This document shows positions 17,444 through 26,177 of a stretch of DNA of 64,000 nt, one piece after another (the first letter of the stretch is position 1; every line of letters starts with the position of its first letter). The stretch comes from SLSG01 sp964477035. Lineage in GTDB: Bacteria > Bacteroidota > Bacteroidia > Bacteroidales > UBA7960. A program made the translations under genes and the position numbers. Location of the stretch: positions 53,226 to 117,225 of the forward strand of contig CAYZCW010000009.1 in assembly GCA_964477035.1 (NCBI GenBank), given 5' to 3'. Below the pieces are notes generated by a model that saw only the letters and a list, made by a program, of their open reading frames with translations, searched no databases and was not told the DNA's origin.

Positions 17444-19264
17444 CTAGGTAAACATTTGCAGATCCTGCAGCTTGCGGTACACTCCGCCCAGGGCGATCAG
17501 TTCCTGGTGGCTTCCCTGCTCCACGATGCGGCCCTCATGCATCACGCAGATCACATCGGCGTTCACCACCGTCGAGAGCCGGTGCGCGATCACGATGGAG
17601 GTGCGGTTGCGCATCACGTTCGACAGGGCCTCTTCGACCAGCTTCTCCGATTCGGTGTCCAGGGAGGAGGTGGCCTCGTCCAGGATGAGGATGGGCGGGT
17701 TTTGCAGGACGGCCCGGGCGATGCTGATGCGCTGGCGCTGCCCCCCGCTGAGCTTGCCGCCCCGGTCCCCGATATTGGTGTAATAGCCCAGGGGGCTGGC
17801 CATGATGAACTCGTGGGCGTTGGCGATGCGGGCCGCCTGCTCCACCTCCTCCATGCCTGCCCCGGGTTTGCCGAAGGCAATGTTGTTGAAGAAGGTGTCG
17901 TTGAACAGGATGGGCTCCTGGTTCACATTCCCGATCAGGGCGCGAAGGTCCTTGATCTTCAGTTCCTTGATGGGGATACCGTCCAGGGTGATCTCCCCTT
18001 CGCTCACATCATAAAAGCGGGGAATCAGGTCCACCAGGGTCGACTTGCCAGCGCCGGACTGTCCGACCAGCGCCAGCTTCTGTCCCTCCCCGATGCGCAG
18101 GCTGATGTGGCGCAGCACGAACTGGTCCTCGTACCGAAAGCCCACATCGTGGAAGGTGATGTCGGAGGTGAAGCTGGTCCTGGACTGCGCCTTGGGGCTT
18201 TCGAAGATGACGTTGCTGGCCGTGAGGACCTCGTCGATGCGGTCGGCCGAGGCCATGCCCTTCTGGATGTTGTAGTAGGCCTGGGAGAAAGACTTGGCCG
18301 GGTTGATCACCTGGGAGAAGATGGCCAGGTAACCGATCAGCCCCTGGCTCGACAGGGCCACGCTCCCCGAAAGGATCATGGCCCCCCCGTAGAGCATGAT
18401 GACCACCACCACGATGGTCCCCAGGAACTCGCTGACCGGGCTGGCCAGGTACTGCCGCCGGTACATCTTGTTCATGATCCGGGTGTAGAAACTGTTCAGG
18501 CTCCTGAAACGGCCGTCCATCTTGTCCTCCGCGTTGAACGCCTTGATGATCCGCAGGCCTCCGAGGGTCTCCTCCATGACCGACAGGATCAGCCCCAGCT
18601 TGCTCTGCCCCCTCAGGGCCGTGCTCTTCAGGGATCGTCCGATGCGCCCGATCACCAGCCCGCTCACCGGCAGCAGCAACAGCACGAAGAGGGTCAGGTG
18701 GGGGCTCATCACGAACAGGCTGCCCAGGTAAACCAGGATGGTCAGCGGTTCGCGGAACATCATTTCCAGGGAGCTGATGATGCTGATCTCGATCTGGTGC
18801 ACGTCGTTGGTCATCCGGGAGATCGTGTCCCCCTTTCGTTCCCCGGCATAATACGACAGGGGCAGGTCGATCGACTTGCGGTAGATCGCGTTGCGCAGGT
18901 CCATGGCCACTCCGTTGCGCACCGGTGTCAGGTGGTAGAGGGCCAGGTACTTGAAACCATTCTTGAGCAGGGAAGTGACGGTGACCACCACGCTGATGAA
19001 TCCCAGGGCCCAGACCTCCCCATAATGGGTGATGAGCAGGCTGATGTAGTAATTGAAATTATTCTGCACCGCCTCGGGTGTCAGCCGCCAGGGCATGGCC
19101 TCGGTCACCAGGGGTTGTGTGCTGAACAGGATGCCCAGAAAGGGGATGATCATGGTCAGGGAAAACAGCGAAAACAGGGCAGACAGGAAGTTGAACCCGA
19201 CATTGAGTGTCACCCTGAGCCAGTAGGGGCTGATGTAGGAAAGGATCTTTCTCAGGTAGGTCAT
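17444..19264 (-). CDS. MsbA-like ABC exporter (fused permease-ATPase)
   Basis: 606 aa half-transporter. Six transmembrane helices occupy about residues 1-330. The nucleotide-binding domain has Walker A GQSGAGKST, signature LSGGQRQRISIARA, Walker B ILILDEATSSLD and the H-loop IVIAHRLST. This class moves lipids or lipopolysaccharide core, or drugs, across the inner membrane; in Bacteroidota it is the usual MsbA candidate, but the substrate is not provable here. It ends 3 bp from the DUF5606 promoter and lies 16 bp downstream of purB. Confidence 0.9.
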   Translation of the reverse strand: MTYLRKILSYISPYWLRVTLNVGFNFLSALFSLFSLTMIIPFLGILFSTQPLVTEAMPWRLTPEAVQNNFNYYISLLITHYGEVWALGFISVVVTVTSLLKNGFKYLALYHLTPVRNGVAMDLRNAIYRKSIDLPLSYYAGERKGDTISRMTNDVHQIEISIISSLEMMFREPLTILVYLGSLFVMSPHLTLFVLLLLPVSGLVIGRIGRSLKSTALRGQSKLGLILSVMEETLGGLRIIKAFNAEDKMDGRFRSLNSFYTRIMNKMYRRQYLASPVSEFLGTIVVVVIMLYGGAMILSGSVALSSQGLIGYLAIFSQVINPAKSFSQAYYNIQKGMASADRIDEVLTASNVIFESPKAQSRTSFTSDITFHDVGFRYEDQFVLRHISLRIGEGQKLALVGQSGAGKSTLVDLIPRFYDVSEGEITLDGIPIKELKIKDLRALIGNVNQEPILFNDTFFNNIAFGKPGAGMEEVEQAARIANAHEFIMASPLGYYTNIGDRGGKLSGGQRQRISIARAVLQNPPILILDEATSSLDTESEKLVEEALSNVMRNRTSIVIAHRLSTVVNADVICVMHEGRIVEQGSHQELIALGGVYRKLQDLQMFT

Positions 19265-19280
19265 GTCGCTGTGTTGTCCC

Positions 19281-20639
19281 TTAATCCGGGATGCCGGGAA
19301 TGATCCCGGTATAATTGAACGGGGTGATCTGCTTGAGGCGGTCCTTCATCTCCGGCCGGATGTCCAGCCCGTCGATGAAGGCATCCAGGTCTTCGCGCGT
19401 GATCCGGTCGCCGTGGCGGGTCAGCTCCTTGAGTTTTTCGTAGGGTTCGGGGACCCCGAGCCTTCGCAGCACCGTCTGTATGGCCTCGGCCACCACGGCC
19501 ACATTTCGTTCCAGGTCGGCCCCGATGGCTTCCCGGTTCAGCCGGAGCTTGCCCAGGCCTTTCAGGGTGGATTGCAGGGCGATGAGCAGGTGGGCCAGGG
19601 GCAGGCCCGCCACGCGCAACACGGTGGAGTCGCTCAGGTCGCGCTGCAGCCGGGATACGGGCAGCTTGGCCGACAGGTGCTCCAGCAGGGCGATGGCCAC
19701 CCCCGCATTGCCTTCCGCATTCTCGAAATCGATCGGATTCACCTTATGCGGCATGGTGGAGGAGCCCGTTTCACCGGCCACGATCTTCTGCCTGAAATAG
19801 TCCATGGAGATGTAGGACCAGCAGTCCCGGTCCAGGTCGATCAGGATGGTGGCCAGCCGTTTGAGTCCGTCGAAGAGGGTTCCCAGGCGGTCGTAATGGT
19901 CGATTTGTGTCGTCGGATGGGACCGCAGCAGCCCGAGCTGCCTGGTGAATACGACGGCAAATGCATGCCAGTCGATCTCCGGGTAGGCCACATGGTGGGC
20001 ATTGAAGTTGCCCGTGGCCCCGCCGAACTTGGCCGGGAAAGGCATGGCACGCAGGCCGTTCAGCTGGATGCGGATCCGTTCATGGAAGACCAGGATCTCC
20101 TTGCCTGCGGTGGTCGGGGAGGCGGGCTGCCCGTGGGTGTGGGCGAGCATGGGCACATCGATCCACTGTCCCGATAGGTCCTTCAGCTTGTCCATCAGCT
20201 TCTCCACGGCCGGGAAGACCACCGTTTCCAGCCCCTCCTTCAGGGAAAGGGGGAAGGCCGTGTTGTTGATGTCCTGTGAGGTCAGGCCGAAGTGGATGAA
20301 CTCCTTGTAAGCTGCCAGTCCGAGGGCTTCGAAACGCTCCTTGAGGAAATACTCCACCGCCTTGATGTCGTGGTTGGTGATCTTCTCGATCTGCTTGACG
20401 CGCAGGGCATCCTCCCTGGAGAAATCCTGGTAAACCGCCCGGAGCTCCCCGAACCGCTCCCGGGGAAACTCCCCGAGCTCTGGCAGGGGGAGGGTACACA
20501 GGGCGATGAAGTATTCCACTTCCACCCGGATGCGGTACCTTATCAGGGCTTCTTCCGAAAAATAGGGGGCAAGGGGTGCCGTGACGGCGGCATACCTGCC
20601 GTCGACCGGGGAGATGTTGGAAAGGCCCTGTTCGTTCAT
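19281..20639 (-). CDS. purB: Adenylosuccinate lyase
   Basis: 452 aa from the ATG at 20639 (MNEQGLSNISPVDGRYA). Cleaves SAICAR and adenylosuccinate in purine synthesis. The family signature GSSTMPHKVNPIDFENAEGN and LAHTHGQPASPTT (catalytic His) are intact. The longer upstream reading frame overlaps the yidC 3' end and has no homology look. The word CCCATCCGACGA occurs inside this gene (19910-19921), encoding HPT. Confidence 0.96.
   Translation of the reverse strand: MNEQGLSNISPVDGRYAAVTAPLAPYFSEEALIRYRIRVEVEYFIALCTLPLPELGEFPRERFGELRAVYQDFSREDALRVKQIEKITNHDIKAVEYFLKERFEALGLAAYKEFIHFGLTSQDINNTAFPLSLKEGLETVVFPAVEKLMDKLKDLSGQWIDVPMLAHTHGQPASPTTAGKEILVFHERIRIQLNGLRAMPFPAKFGGATGNFNAHHVAYPEIDWHAFAVVFTRQLGLLRSHPTTQIDHYDRLGTLFDGLKRLATILIDLDRDCWSYISMDYFRQKIVAGETGSSTMPHKVNPIDFENAEGNAGVAIALLEHLSAKLPVSRLQRDLSDSTVLRVAGLPLAHLLIALQSTLKGLGKLRLNREAIGADLERNVAVVAEAIQTVLRRLGVPEPYEKLKELTRHGDRITREDLDAFIDGLDIRPEMKDRLKQITPFNYTGIIPGIPD
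19910..19921 (-). repeat. Dispersed CCCATCCGACGA word inside purB
   Basis: Exact 12-mer on the coding strand of purB, where it encodes SHPTT. As it is inside a conserved gene, this copy could be coincidental. Confidence 0.5.
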
Positions 20640-20674
20640 GGTCTCTGCCGGGGTTCTTGCGGCCTCTGGCCGTG

Positions 20675-22603
20675 TTATTTGCGTTTGCGCTTCTGCACTT
20701 CCTGCTGCCGGGCCAGTTCTTCCATGCGGGCCTGCCACTTGGACTTCCTGACCGGCTTTTTCTTGTTCTCCTCGATCTTGAGCCGCAGCGCCTTCTCATC
20801 GACAAAGCGGCGGAACAGGAACATCTGTCCGAAGGTGATCACATTGGCCAGGAAGTAGTAATAGCTCAGTCCGCTGGCAAAATTGTTGAAGATGCCCATG
20901 AGCATTACCGGCATGAAATACATCATGGTCTTCATTCCCGGCATCTGCTGGCTGGATCCCATCATCTCGTTGTTCATGCGGGTGTAGAAGATCGTCGACA
21001 CGGTCATCAGCAGGGTAAAGAGGCTTACGTGGTCTCCGTAGAAGGGGATGGTAAACGGCAGATTCAGGATGGAATCGTAGCTTGAGAGGTCGTCTGCCCA
21101 GAGGAAGGCCTCCTGCCGCAGCTCGATGGAGGCCGGGAAGAAGCGGAACAGGGCCAGCAGGATGGGCAGTTGCAGCAGCATGGGCACGCAGCCTGCCATG
21201 GGATTCACCCCGGCCTTCTTGTACAGGGCCATGGTCGCCTGCTGCTTCTTCATGGCATCTTCCTTCTTGGGGAATTTCTTGCCCAGCTCTTCGATGTCGG
21301 GCTTGAGCACCCGCATTTTGGCCTGGGAGATGTAGGTCTTGAAGGCGATCGGCAGCAGCACCACCTTCAGCAGGATGGTCAGGATGAGGATAATGATCCC
21401 GTAATTGAGCTGGAAACCATCCAGGAAGTTGAACACCGGGATTACGGCATAGCGGTTGATCCAGGACATGAGGAAGAAGCCCCATCCGAGCGGGATCTGA
21501 CGCTCCAGGTCCAGGTCGTACGAGCGCAGGGTCCGGTAGTGGTTGGGCCCGAAGTAGAACCGCATCGGATAGACATTGTCCTGACGGGCATCGAAGGCCA
21601 GGTTGATGGAAGCGGTCAGGGTCTTTATGTGGTCCTCCTCCTCTTCGGGCAGGGTGAGGGAGCTGATGTCTGCGTTGATGAAACCCGTCTGGGAGATCAG
21701 GGTGGCGGAGAAGAACTGTTGCTTGAAGCTGATCCACTGCACACTGGTCGAGAGGCGTTCGGATCCGTCGCGCGTCTCCCTCAGCTTGGAGGTCTCGTCG
21801 TTCATGTAACGGTAGAAAACCGTGGCGTTGTTCTGCTCGTTGGTGCGGTTCTTTTCCTGCCGGGGTTGTTTGACCTGCCAGTCCAGGTTAATCAGGGTGG
21901 TGTTCGCGGCGATGGCCTCCCGGGTCCCCACGAAGCGCACCTGGAAGTCCACCATGTAATCATCCCCCGTCAGCCCGTAAAAAAACTCGATGTAGCTGGG
22001 GTTCCCGGGGCTGTGGGTGTCTGCATAGGCCCGCATGGAGAGGCCCGTGGAGTCGCTGCCGCTGATGGCGATCTCCCGGCTGCCTTCGAAGCGGGGGTCG
22101 TTCACGACCGGCTCGAAGAAAAGCTGGGCCGTGGATATCTGCCTGTTGCCTGAAAACAGGTTGAAGGCAAAGTGGTCCTCTTCCCCTTGGAACAGCATGA
22201 GGGGCTCCTGCTGGTAATCTTTATACTGCTTGAGTTCTGCCGAGCGGACATGGCCCCCTTTCGCATCGATGGTGAGCCGGAGGACGTCATTTTCGAGGGT
22301 GATCTGGGTGGCTTCCCCCTGGGCTGCCCTGGAAAAGTAGCCCATGCGGTCGCGCAGGCGCAGTTCCGTCAGGCTGTCTGGTTCCTGCTCCAGGGGCGTG
22401 GCCGTGGCCGCCTCCTGGTCCAACTGCTGCTGCATCTGCCGCTGCACCTCCCTGGCTTCCTCGGTGGCCTGTTGCATGGCGGCGATGCTGTCGTGCCGGC
22501 GCTGGGCCTCCAGTCGTTCCTCTTCGCTGGGGGCCATCCACAGGCTGTAGGCAAACAGAATGGCAGCGATCAGCACGAGGCCGATTATATTATCTCTGTT
22601 CAT
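20675..22603 (-). CDS. yidC: Membrane protein insertase YidC
   Basis: 642 aa. The N-terminal helix (MNRDNIIGLVLIAAILFAYSLW) is followed by the large periplasmic beta-supersandwich domain and the conserved C-terminal 60KD_IMP domain (about 365-600) with helices such as NYGIIILILTILLKVVLLPI and NPMAGCVPMLLQLPILLALFRFF. The C-terminal tail is Lys/Arg-rich (RKSKWQ...KRKRK), fitting ribosome contact. It inserts membrane proteins alone or with Sec. Confidence 0.97.
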   Translation of the reverse strand: MNRDNIIGLVLIAAILFAYSLWMAPSEEERLEAQRRHDSIAAMQQATEEAREVQRQMQQQLDQEAATATPLEQEPDSLTELRLRDRMGYFSRAAQGEATQITLENDVLRLTIDAKGGHVRSAELKQYKDYQQEPLMLFQGEEDHFAFNLFSGNRQISTAQLFFEPVVNDPRFEGSREIAISGSDSTGLSMRAYADTHSPGNPSYIEFFYGLTGDDYMVDFQVRFVGTREAIAANTTLINLDWQVKQPRQEKNRTNEQNNATVFYRYMNDETSKLRETRDGSERLSTSVQWISFKQQFFSATLISQTGFINADISSLTLPEEEEDHIKTLTASINLAFDARQDNVYPMRFYFGPNHYRTLRSYDLDLERQIPLGWGFFLMSWINRYAVIPVFNFLDGFQLNYGIIILILTILLKVVLLPIAFKTYISQAKMRVLKPDIEELGKKFPKKEDAMKKQQATMALYKKAGVNPMAGCVPMLLQLPILLALFRFFPASIELRQEAFLWADDLSSYDSILNLPFTIPFYGDHVSLFTLLMTVSTIFYTRMNNEMMGSSQQMPGMKTMMYFMPVMLMGIFNNFASGLSYYYFLANVITFGQMFLFRRFVDEKALRLKIEENKKKPVRKSKWQARMEELARQQEVQKRKRK

Positions 22604-22627
22604 CGGGTAAGGTATTTAACGGGACTG

Positions 22628-22635
22628 CAAAGATA
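22628..22635 (-). promoter_or_regulatory. Minus-10 element TATCTTTG upstream of yidC
   Basis: Minus strand TATCTTTG, an exact TAnnTTTG match, 24 nt before the yidC ATG and directly after the pyrG stop. No good upstream TTTG was found. Confidence 0.5.
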
Positions 22636-22636
22636 G

Positions 22637-24262
22637 TCAGTTTTTTTCAGCATGGACCAGGGAAGCGCGCACAAAATCAACGAACAAAGGGTGAGGCCGC
22701 GCCACGGTGCTGCTGTATTCCGGGTGGAACTGCACCCCGATGAACCAGGGATGCCCGGTCAGTTCGAAGACCTCCACGAGCCTGGTTTCGGGGTTGATCC
22801 CCGAGGGAACCATGCCGTGCTGTTCGAACAGCGGCAGGTATTTGTCGTTGAACTCGTAGCGGTGGCGGTGGCGCTCGGAGATCTCTTTCTTCCCGTAAAT
22901 TTCAAAGGCCCTGCTGCCCTCTTTCAGGGTGCATGGGTAAGCGCCCAGCCTCATGGTCCCCCCCTTCATGCTCACTTTTTTCTGTTCTTCCATGATGTCG
23001 ATCACCGGATCGGGGGAGGCTGGGTCCATTTCGGTGGAATGGGCCTGTTTCAGTCCAAGGACATTGCGTGCAAACTCCACCACGGCACATTGCATGCCCA
23101 GGCAGATGCCCAGGAAGGGGATGCCTTGCCGGCGTGCATACCCTATGGCCGCGATTTTGCCGTCGATTCCCCGGTCGCCGAAGCCCGGTGCCACGATGAT
23201 GCCCGAGAGTCCCTGCAGTTCTTCCTTCAGGTTGTTGCGGTGGAGGTATTCGGAGTGAATCAGCTTCAGATGAACCCTGCAGTCGTTCGACGCCCCGGCA
23301 TGGATGACCGATTCGATGATGGATTTGTAGGCGTCGACCAGCTCGACATACTTGCCCACCAGTCCGATGGTCACCGTGTGTGTGGGGTTGTCGAGCCGGG
23401 CCAGGAATTGCTGCCATTTCACCAGATCGGGCGGGCACTTCTCGTGCAGGCGCATTTTTTTCAAAACGACCAGGTCGAGTTTTTCCTCCCGCATCAGCAG
23501 GGGCACCCGGTAGATGCTGTTGGTATCGATCGACTCAATCACCGAAGTGGCATCGACATTGCAAAACAGGGCGATCTTGTTGCGGATTCCTTCGTTCAGC
23601 GGCTTTTCGGTCCGGCAGACCAGCACGTCGGGCTGCACCCCGTACTCCAGCATGGTTTTGACCGAGTGTTGGGTCGGTTTAGTCTTCAGCTCCCTGGCGG
23701 CGGCAAGGTAAGGGATGAGGGTCAGGTGGATCACCAGGCAACGGCGCCCCAGTTCCCATTTGAGTTGGCGGATCGCTTCAATATAAGGGAGGGATTCGAT
23801 GTCGCCCACCGTGCCCCCGATCTCGGTGATCACGAAGTCGTACCGGTTGTTTTCTCCCAGGAGTTTGATGCTGTGTTTGATCTCGTCGGTGATGTGGGGG
23901 ATGACCTGGACGGTTTCCCCGAGGTAGTCGCCGCGCCGCTCCTTTTCTATGACACTCTGGTAAATGCGCCCGGTGGTCACATTGTTGGCCTGGGAGGTGG
24001 GCACGTTCAGAAAGCGTTCATAATGTCCCAGGTCGAGGTCCGTTTCCGCCCCGTCCTCCGTGACGTAGCATTCCCCGTGCTCGTAGGGATTCAGGGTGCC
24101 GGGGTCGATGTTGATGTAGGGGTCCAGTTTCTGGATGGTCACGGTATATCCCCTCGCCTGCAGGAGTTTTGCCAGGGAGGCCGAGATGATGCCCTTGCCC
24201 AGGGAGGAGGTCACCCCCCCGGTGACGAAGATGTACTTGGTGGATTCGGATTGGTTGTTCAT
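22637..24262 (-). CDS. pyrG: CTP synthase
   Basis: 541 aa enzyme making CTP from UTP with glutamine as nitrogen donor. The N-terminal synthetase domain has KYIFVTGGVTSSLGKGI and QKLDPYINIDPGT; the C-terminal class I glutamine amidotransferase domain has the nucleophile in LGICLGMQ and the HPEYSS histidine. Full-length. It completes the pyrimidine route together with pyrD nearby. Confidence 0.98.
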   Translation of the reverse strand: MNNQSESTKYIFVTGGVTSSLGKGIISASLAKLLQARGYTVTIQKLDPYINIDPGTLNPYEHGECYVTEDGAETDLDLGHYERFLNVPTSQANNVTTGRIYQSVIEKERRGDYLGETVQVIPHITDEIKHSIKLLGENNRYDFVITEIGGTVGDIESLPYIEAIRQLKWELGRRCLVIHLTLIPYLAAARELKTKPTQHSVKTMLEYGVQPDVLVCRTEKPLNEGIRNKIALFCNVDATSVIESIDTNSIYRVPLLMREEKLDLVVLKKMRLHEKCPPDLVKWQQFLARLDNPTHTVTIGLVGKYVELVDAYKSIIESVIHAGASNDCRVHLKLIHSEYLHRNNLKEELQGLSGIIVAPGFGDRGIDGKIAAIGYARRQGIPFLGICLGMQCAVVEFARNVLGLKQAHSTEMDPASPDPVIDIMEEQKKVSMKGGTMRLGAYPCTLKEGSRAFEIYGKKEISERHRHRYEFNDKYLPLFEQHGMVPSGINPETRLVEVFELTGHPWFIGVQFHPEYSSTVARPHPLFVDFVRASLVHAEKN

Positions 24263-24314
24263 GGTACCTGGCTTTTCCCCGTGATCATCCGGGCTGACCC
24301 CTTTTTAACGGTTG

Positions 24315-24322
24315 CGAAAGTA
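24315..24322 (-). promoter_or_regulatory. Candidate minus-10 element TACTTTCG of pyrG
   Basis: Minus strand TACTTTCG (TAnnTTCG variant) about 52 nt upstream of the pyrG start. The upstream element is unclear. Confidence 0.35.
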
Positions 24323-24351
24323 AGAAAAAGATCGCCATGATGTGCCCCGGT

Positions 24352-25011
24352 TCAACTCTTTTTTTCGCCCTGTGAGTCGCCGCTCCGGCTCCCGGGAGTC
24401 AGGAGTCCTTTTCCGCTTTTTGCCTTGCCGCTTTGGCGGGCCCCGGCCATGGGGGTTTCCTGCGTTTGTGTTTTGACCGTCTTTTTTCTTGCCACCACCC
24501 CCTGCTTGTCGTCTTTCAGTTTTTCTTCGATCACCACATCCCGGATCTCCTCGGTTTCCACCGGCCAGAATCCGCAGCCCCCCGTTTTCTTGATCAGGAA
24601 ATAGCCGGCCGCCAGGGCCAGGGTGATGCCGGCGATGCCCAGGATTTCCACCCCGCTGTACTTCTCAAAATCCATCACGATCACCTTGCGGGCCACGGCG
24701 ATGATGGCCACAAGCAGCACCACCTCCACGTGGATCACATGCTCCTTGAAGTACACCTTGATCGTGTCGAGCAGCTCGATCCCGATCAGCACCAGCAGGA
24801 AGACACCGAACACGTTCATCATGTTGTCCAGGTCCACCAGCAGGGTGTCTTCGCCGGTTTCCAGGATGGCCATGACCACCGTATAGCCCAGTTCCAGGGT
24901 GGCCAGCACCAGCAGCAGGGACATCAGGGCGATGAGTGTCTTGATGATGTAACGTTCAATCCTGCTCACGAGGGACTTCAGGCGGGGAGGGGTCGCGTCG
25001 TTTTTAGCCAT
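24352..25011 (-). CDS. PsiE-like (phosphate-starvation-inducible) membrane protein
   Basis: 219 aa. Four transmembrane helices lie in about residues 20-145 (TLIALMSLLLVLATLELGYTV, VFGVFLLVLIGIELL, VEVVLLVAIIAVA, ILGIAGITLALAAGYFLI), matching the PsiE family. The C-terminal 70 residues are Lys/Gly/Ser-rich and likely disordered in the cytoplasm. Physiological role is poorly known even in E. coli; no phosphate-regulon sequence is recognised upstream. Confidence 0.75.
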   Translation of the reverse strand: MAKNDATPPRLKSLVSRIERYIIKTLIALMSLLLVLATLELGYTVVMAILETGEDTLLVDLDNMMNVFGVFLLVLIGIELLDTIKVYFKEHVIHVEVVLLVAIIAVARKVIVMDFEKYSGVEILGIAGITLALAAGYFLIKKTGGCGFWPVETEEIRDVVIEEKLKDDKQGVVARKKTVKTQTQETPMAGARQSGKAKSGKGLLTPGSRSGDSQGEKKS

Positions 25012-25073
25012 GGCTTGGAGGATTAGGGTTCGGGCGTTCCGGGCGGGGACCCCGGATGAAGGGATAAATATAT

Positions 25074-25121
25074 AAAAAAACCGGGTAACAAATCCGGGCC
25101 GCAGCCCGGATCGTTACCCGG
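25074..25121 (-). terminator. Intrinsic terminator after the small secreted protein gene
   Basis: A long stem: CCGGGTAAC (25081-25089) with GTTACCCGG (25113-25121), extended inward by ATCCGGGC/GCCCGGAT. On the minus strand it is followed by seven T (25074-25080). Confidence 0.9.
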
Positions 25122-25141
25122 CATTCAGGAAACCACGGATC

Positions 25142-25420
25142 TTAGAGAATGTCGGACGGGATGGGTTCTTCCTGTTCCGGTTTGCTCATGCAAAGCAGGA
25201 TTCTGGAAAGGTGGTCCGGGTCGATCGTGCCGTAAAAAGTGCCCGGCTTCTCTTTGTGGCCCGGAATGACATCCGGTTCTTCCGTTTCCTGGTGGACCGG
25301 CATTTCCAGGATGGTGCCGTTGGGGGCTTCGATGTATAAGATGTTGGGAAACAGTTCAATGTTGTTGGCAAAGGCGCCGGTGGCACCTAAAAACAACAGG
25401 GGAAAAATCAGCTTTTTCAT
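25142..25420 (-). CDS. Small secreted hypothetical protein
   Basis: 92 aa, not recognised. A clear signal peptide (MKKLIFPLLFLGATGAFA) precedes an acidic, Pro-rich mature part of about 74 residues without repeated motifs. Own minus-10 element upstream and a strong terminator downstream support a real monocistronic gene. Likely periplasmic or surface-exposed. Confidence 0.65.
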   Translation of the reverse strand: MKKLIFPLLFLGATGAFANNIELFPNILYIEAPNGTILEMPVHQETEEPDVIPGHKEKPGTFYGTIDPDHLSRILLCMSKPEQEEPIPSDIL

Positions 25421-25796
25421 GGTATGATATGTTTTATTGGTTATAATGGGTCGTTTGGTTAAAGCTTGTTATGTTTATTTAGATCAAATATAAATAAAAT
25501 TTCTGACATGACCATGCCTTTTTCAGGAATTGATTCTTTAAAAAGCCATGGGGAAAATGAAAGCCATAATGCTTCCAACCATATATACAATAAAGAATGC
25601 AAAAAGTTTGACGGACCGCCTGATTTTATGAAAATTTAAAAAACGCTTGTTTAATTGAGGAATTATTTCTTTATTTTCCCCTCCTTTCCGGCAACGGATC
25701 CGGCCCGCCGGGGGGGCTGATCCCGGCACCTTCGCATTCATTGAAATATTTTATTACATTTAAAACCCCGTTCATTGTACACCAAACCGATTCTCT
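25421..25796. other. AT-rich intergenic region
   Basis: The first 250 bp are clearly more AT-rich than the surrounding DNA, then a GC-rich patch (25680-25730) follows. A minus-strand 67-codon frame at 25538-25741 has a hydrophobic C-terminus but no start context or homology look; I do not call it. Contains the promoter of the small secreted gene. Confidence 0.5.
25485..25492 (-). promoter_or_regulatory. Minus-10 element TATATTTG of the small secreted gene
   Basis: Minus strand TATATTTG, exact TAnnTTTG match, 64 nt before the ATG at 25420. The upstream element (ATGG at the expected place) is weak. Confidence 0.5.
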
Positions 25797-26174
25797 ATGA
25801 AACGCTTCCGGAAGCTGGCCAGGATCCTGCTGGGCTTGATCCTCCTGGTATTTGGCCTGAATGCCTTTTATGATTTTCTGGGATTGCCCGCCATGCCCGA
25901 GGATGCCCGCCGGGTGTTCGACTACATGGGCTACATGATCATGTATGCGGTCCTGTTCCAGATGCTGGTGGGCGTGCTGCTGCTGATCAACCGCTTCGTG
26001 CCCCTGGCTCTGCTGGTGCTGGCCCCCATCAGCCTGAACATCCTGGCGTTTCACCTGTTCTTCTTTCCGGCCGGGATACTCCCCGGACTGGTGGTGGCTG
26101 CCCTGAACGTGTTTCTGCTCACCCAGTACCTGGATTTTTTCCGGCCCTTCCTGCAAAGCAAACCGGAAAAGTAG
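25797..26174 (+). CDS. DoxX-like small integral membrane protein
   Basis: 125 aa with four hydrophobic segments (LLGLILLVFGLNAFYDFL, MIMYAVLFQMLVGVLLLI, PLALLVLAPISLNILAFHLFFF, LVVAALNVFLLTQYL). Pattern and length fit the DoxX/DoxD-like family of Bacteroidota; a precise function is not known. It ends 3 bp before the MFS gene, so the two form a short operon. Confidence 0.65.
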   Translation: MKRFRKLARILLGLILLVFGLNAFYDFLGLPAMPEDARRVFDYMGYMIMYAVLFQMLVGVLLLINRFVPLALLVLAPISLNILAFHLFFFPAGILPGLVVAALNVFLLTQYLDFFRPFLQSKPEK

Positions 26175-26177
26175 TTC

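Noticed and set aside
25538..25741. 67-codon minus-strand frame with a hydrophobic end
   Set aside because: Lies in AT-rich DNA where hydrophobic codons arise by chance; no promoter or family resemblance.
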